Source of the DNA: an uncultured Eubacterium sp.
GTDB taxonomy: Bacteria > Bacillota > Clostridia > Lachnospirales > Lachnospiraceae
Direction: 5' to 3'
Assembly: GCA_947573465.1 (NCBI GenBank)
Contig: CANPET010000138.1
Coordinates: 1 to 5,411 of the forward strand
DNA: 5,411 nt
How positions within the stretch are numbered: position 1 is the stretch's first letter; the number at the start of each line of letters is the position of its first letter. The notes beneath the pieces were generated by a model. The model was not told where the DNA came from, searched no databases, and worked only from the letters and a program-made list of their open reading frames with translations. The position numbers and the translations under genes are program-made. This document shows, in pieces, positions 4,023 through 5,411 of the stretch.

Positions 4023-5411
4023 TTACAGATTTTTATAAATTACAGAACTATTTTCTTTTATCAAAATAGAAAGTATTCCATTATCTGCGTTGACTGTAAT
4101 CCTACCACAATTATAAAATTCCCGGCTGGTTTCTAACAACCTGCCCCATGTTTCACTCTCATTTCCCAACATCCATACCGGTATCTGCAATCTTTTATCC
4201 TCATCAGATGTATTTACTGCTGTTATCACAGCTTCATCCCCTAAAAATCTTCCATAACAGATGACATTATCATCTGCGATTAAAGGCATATAAGAGCCGG
4301 TCTTTAATACTTCATTCTGCTTGTGTATACAAATTGCTTCACGATAAAACTCTAATAGTTCAAAATCTTCTCTCCCCCATGGATATGTTCTTCTATTGTC
4401 AGGGTCTGTCCATCCACATACACCTGCCTCATCCCCATAATATAATGTCGGAGCACCGGGCAGAGTCATCTGCATTACAACTCCCTGTTTGAATATTGCC
4501 TTGTCAACATTCTCACTAGCAGCCTTTGCTCCTGCAGTCCCGGTTCTTCCTACCATTTTATTGGTCCTTGTCATAAATCTGGAATGGTCATGATTTGATA
4601 ATTCATTCATCGCTACCAATAACGACTGATTCTGCATTCTGGTATTGCATCGTTTTATAAAAAACCTCTCCATTACCACGCATATCAGGATTCGCATTGT
4701 CAGAATGTTTGTCTACCCCTGTTAAAAACCATGTTACCGGATCCATAAAAGCATCATAATTCATCACAGTATCCCACTCATCACCCATCAGCCATGAATG
4801 TGCATCACCATAATGTTCTGCCAAAATGATAGCATTCGGGTTTGCCTCTTTCACAGCTTTTCTAAACCTCTTCCAAAAATTATGATTAAATTCTGAACTA
4901 TGTGACAAATCAGCAGCCACATCCAATCTCCAGCCATCCACATTGAAAGGTGGAGAAACCCACTTTTTCGCAATTTCCAAAATATAATTGCAGAGTTTTT
5001 CACTGCCCTCATAATTTAATTTTGGAAGTGTATCAAACCCCCACCAACCCTCATATTCTCCGTTATCAGGCCAGTTTTCTCCTGTAAATTTAAAATAAGA
5101 ATGATAAGGACTTTCTTTTGATTCATAAGCCCCCACCTGATAGTCGCTGTTTCCCCGATATATTTCCTCTCTGTCCAGCCATTTATTAAAGGAACCACAA
5201 TGGTTAAATACACCATCTATAATAATCTTAATTCCATGGGCATGAGCCTTTTCTACCAATTCAATAAACAGTTGATTGCTTGCCTCTAAGTTTTCTAAGT
5301 CCGTTGTCCGTACTTTATACTTTGTGGCATTTCTATTATCTGTATCATGCATTCCTACTGTATCGCCGCCATCATGAATAATTCTTCCAAAATGTGGGTC
5401 GATGTAATCAT
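4023..5411 (-). pseudogene. GH13 alpha-amylase/neopullulanase-type glycoside hydrolase, frameshifted and cut by the right edge
   Basis: GH13 enzymes hydrolyse or transfer alpha-glucosidic bonds in starch, pullulan or cyclodextrins. Two overlapping frames together give about 460 C-terminal residues of one protein. The upstream frame (open from the edge to 4603) begins DYIDPHFGR. It holds region I (IIIDGVFNH), region II (GWRLDVAAD, nucleophile Asp codon 4921-4923) and region III (ILAEHYGD, acid/base Glu codon 4816-4818). The downstream frame (to the stop at 4023) holds region IV (SNHDHSRF, third catalytic Asp codon 4587-4589), YYGDEAGVCGWTDPDNRR, and the C-terminal beta domain. The frame switch falls near 4638-4644, after FYKTMQY and before RMQNQSLL, and needs one extra base or a loss of 3n+2 bases. 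No signal peptide can be checked because the N-terminus is outside. The DPDNRR motif favours the neopullulanase/cyclomaltodextrinase branch. A sequencing or assembly error would give the same picture. Confidence 0.85.

Noticed and set aside
4652..4668. Programmed frameshifting at the T-run/A-run (GGTTTTTTATAAAACG) in the GH13 gene
   Set aside because: FYKTMQY after the run is still in the original frame and looks family-like, so the frame changes later, near 4638-4644, where no slippery heptamer is visible.
5016..5216. Second minus-strand frame inside the GH13 gene
   Set aside because: It is a shifted frame of the GH13 coding sequence, which carries clear family motifs in the other frame.

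Overview
The window looks like AT-rich chromosomal DNA of a low-GC Gram-positive bacterium, most likely a gut-type Clostridia member near Lachnospiraceae. Pointers are the strong sigma-A-type promoters, the GGAGG-type ribosome binding sites, tRNA genes without an encoded CCA end, a class B sortase, an LCP glycopolymer transferase, an SPKTG-anchored surface protein and a GH13 enzyme. The taxonomic call is an inference from gene content and protein style.

Left part (1-1223), all on the minus strand. A GNAT-like acyltransferase gene is cut by the left edge. Upstream of it is a complete ribose-5-phosphate isomerase B gene (rpiB), with an almost perfect promoter at 911-939. Upstream of that is a two-gene tRNA operon, tRNA-Tyr(GTA) then tRNA-Leu(TAA), closed by a strong intrinsic terminator at 963-993.

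Middle spacer (1224-1570). This holds no protein gene but is densely structured. A multi-hairpin block (1232-1356) is followed by three tandem 30-31 bp units, each itself an inverted repeat. Both lie between a predicted tRNA-operon promoter (1456-1484, minus) and tRNA-Tyr, so they would form an unusually long structured 5' leader of the tRNA precursor. A divergent, near-consensus promoter (1512-1540, plus) drives the sortase operon.

Right-centre (1571-3945), plus strand: a cell-envelope locus. A class B sortase overlaps an LCP-family glycopolymer transferase whose cytoplasmic N-terminus is strongly histidine-rich. Next, with its own promoter, comes an 88-residue secreted protein with a complete SPKTG sorting signal. 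Its exported, anchored part would be only about 35 residues. The simplest reading is a sortase with its dedicated miniature substrate. The LCP enzyme may link a glycopolymer to the wall, or possibly to that peptide. A palindromic terminator (3950-3984) separates the locus from the convergent gene on the right.

Right edge (4023-5411), minus strand: a GH13 alpha-amylase/neopullulanase-type gene, cut by the window edge and broken by a frameshift near 4638-4644. The break separates the nucleophile and acid/base regions from the third catalytic aspartate.
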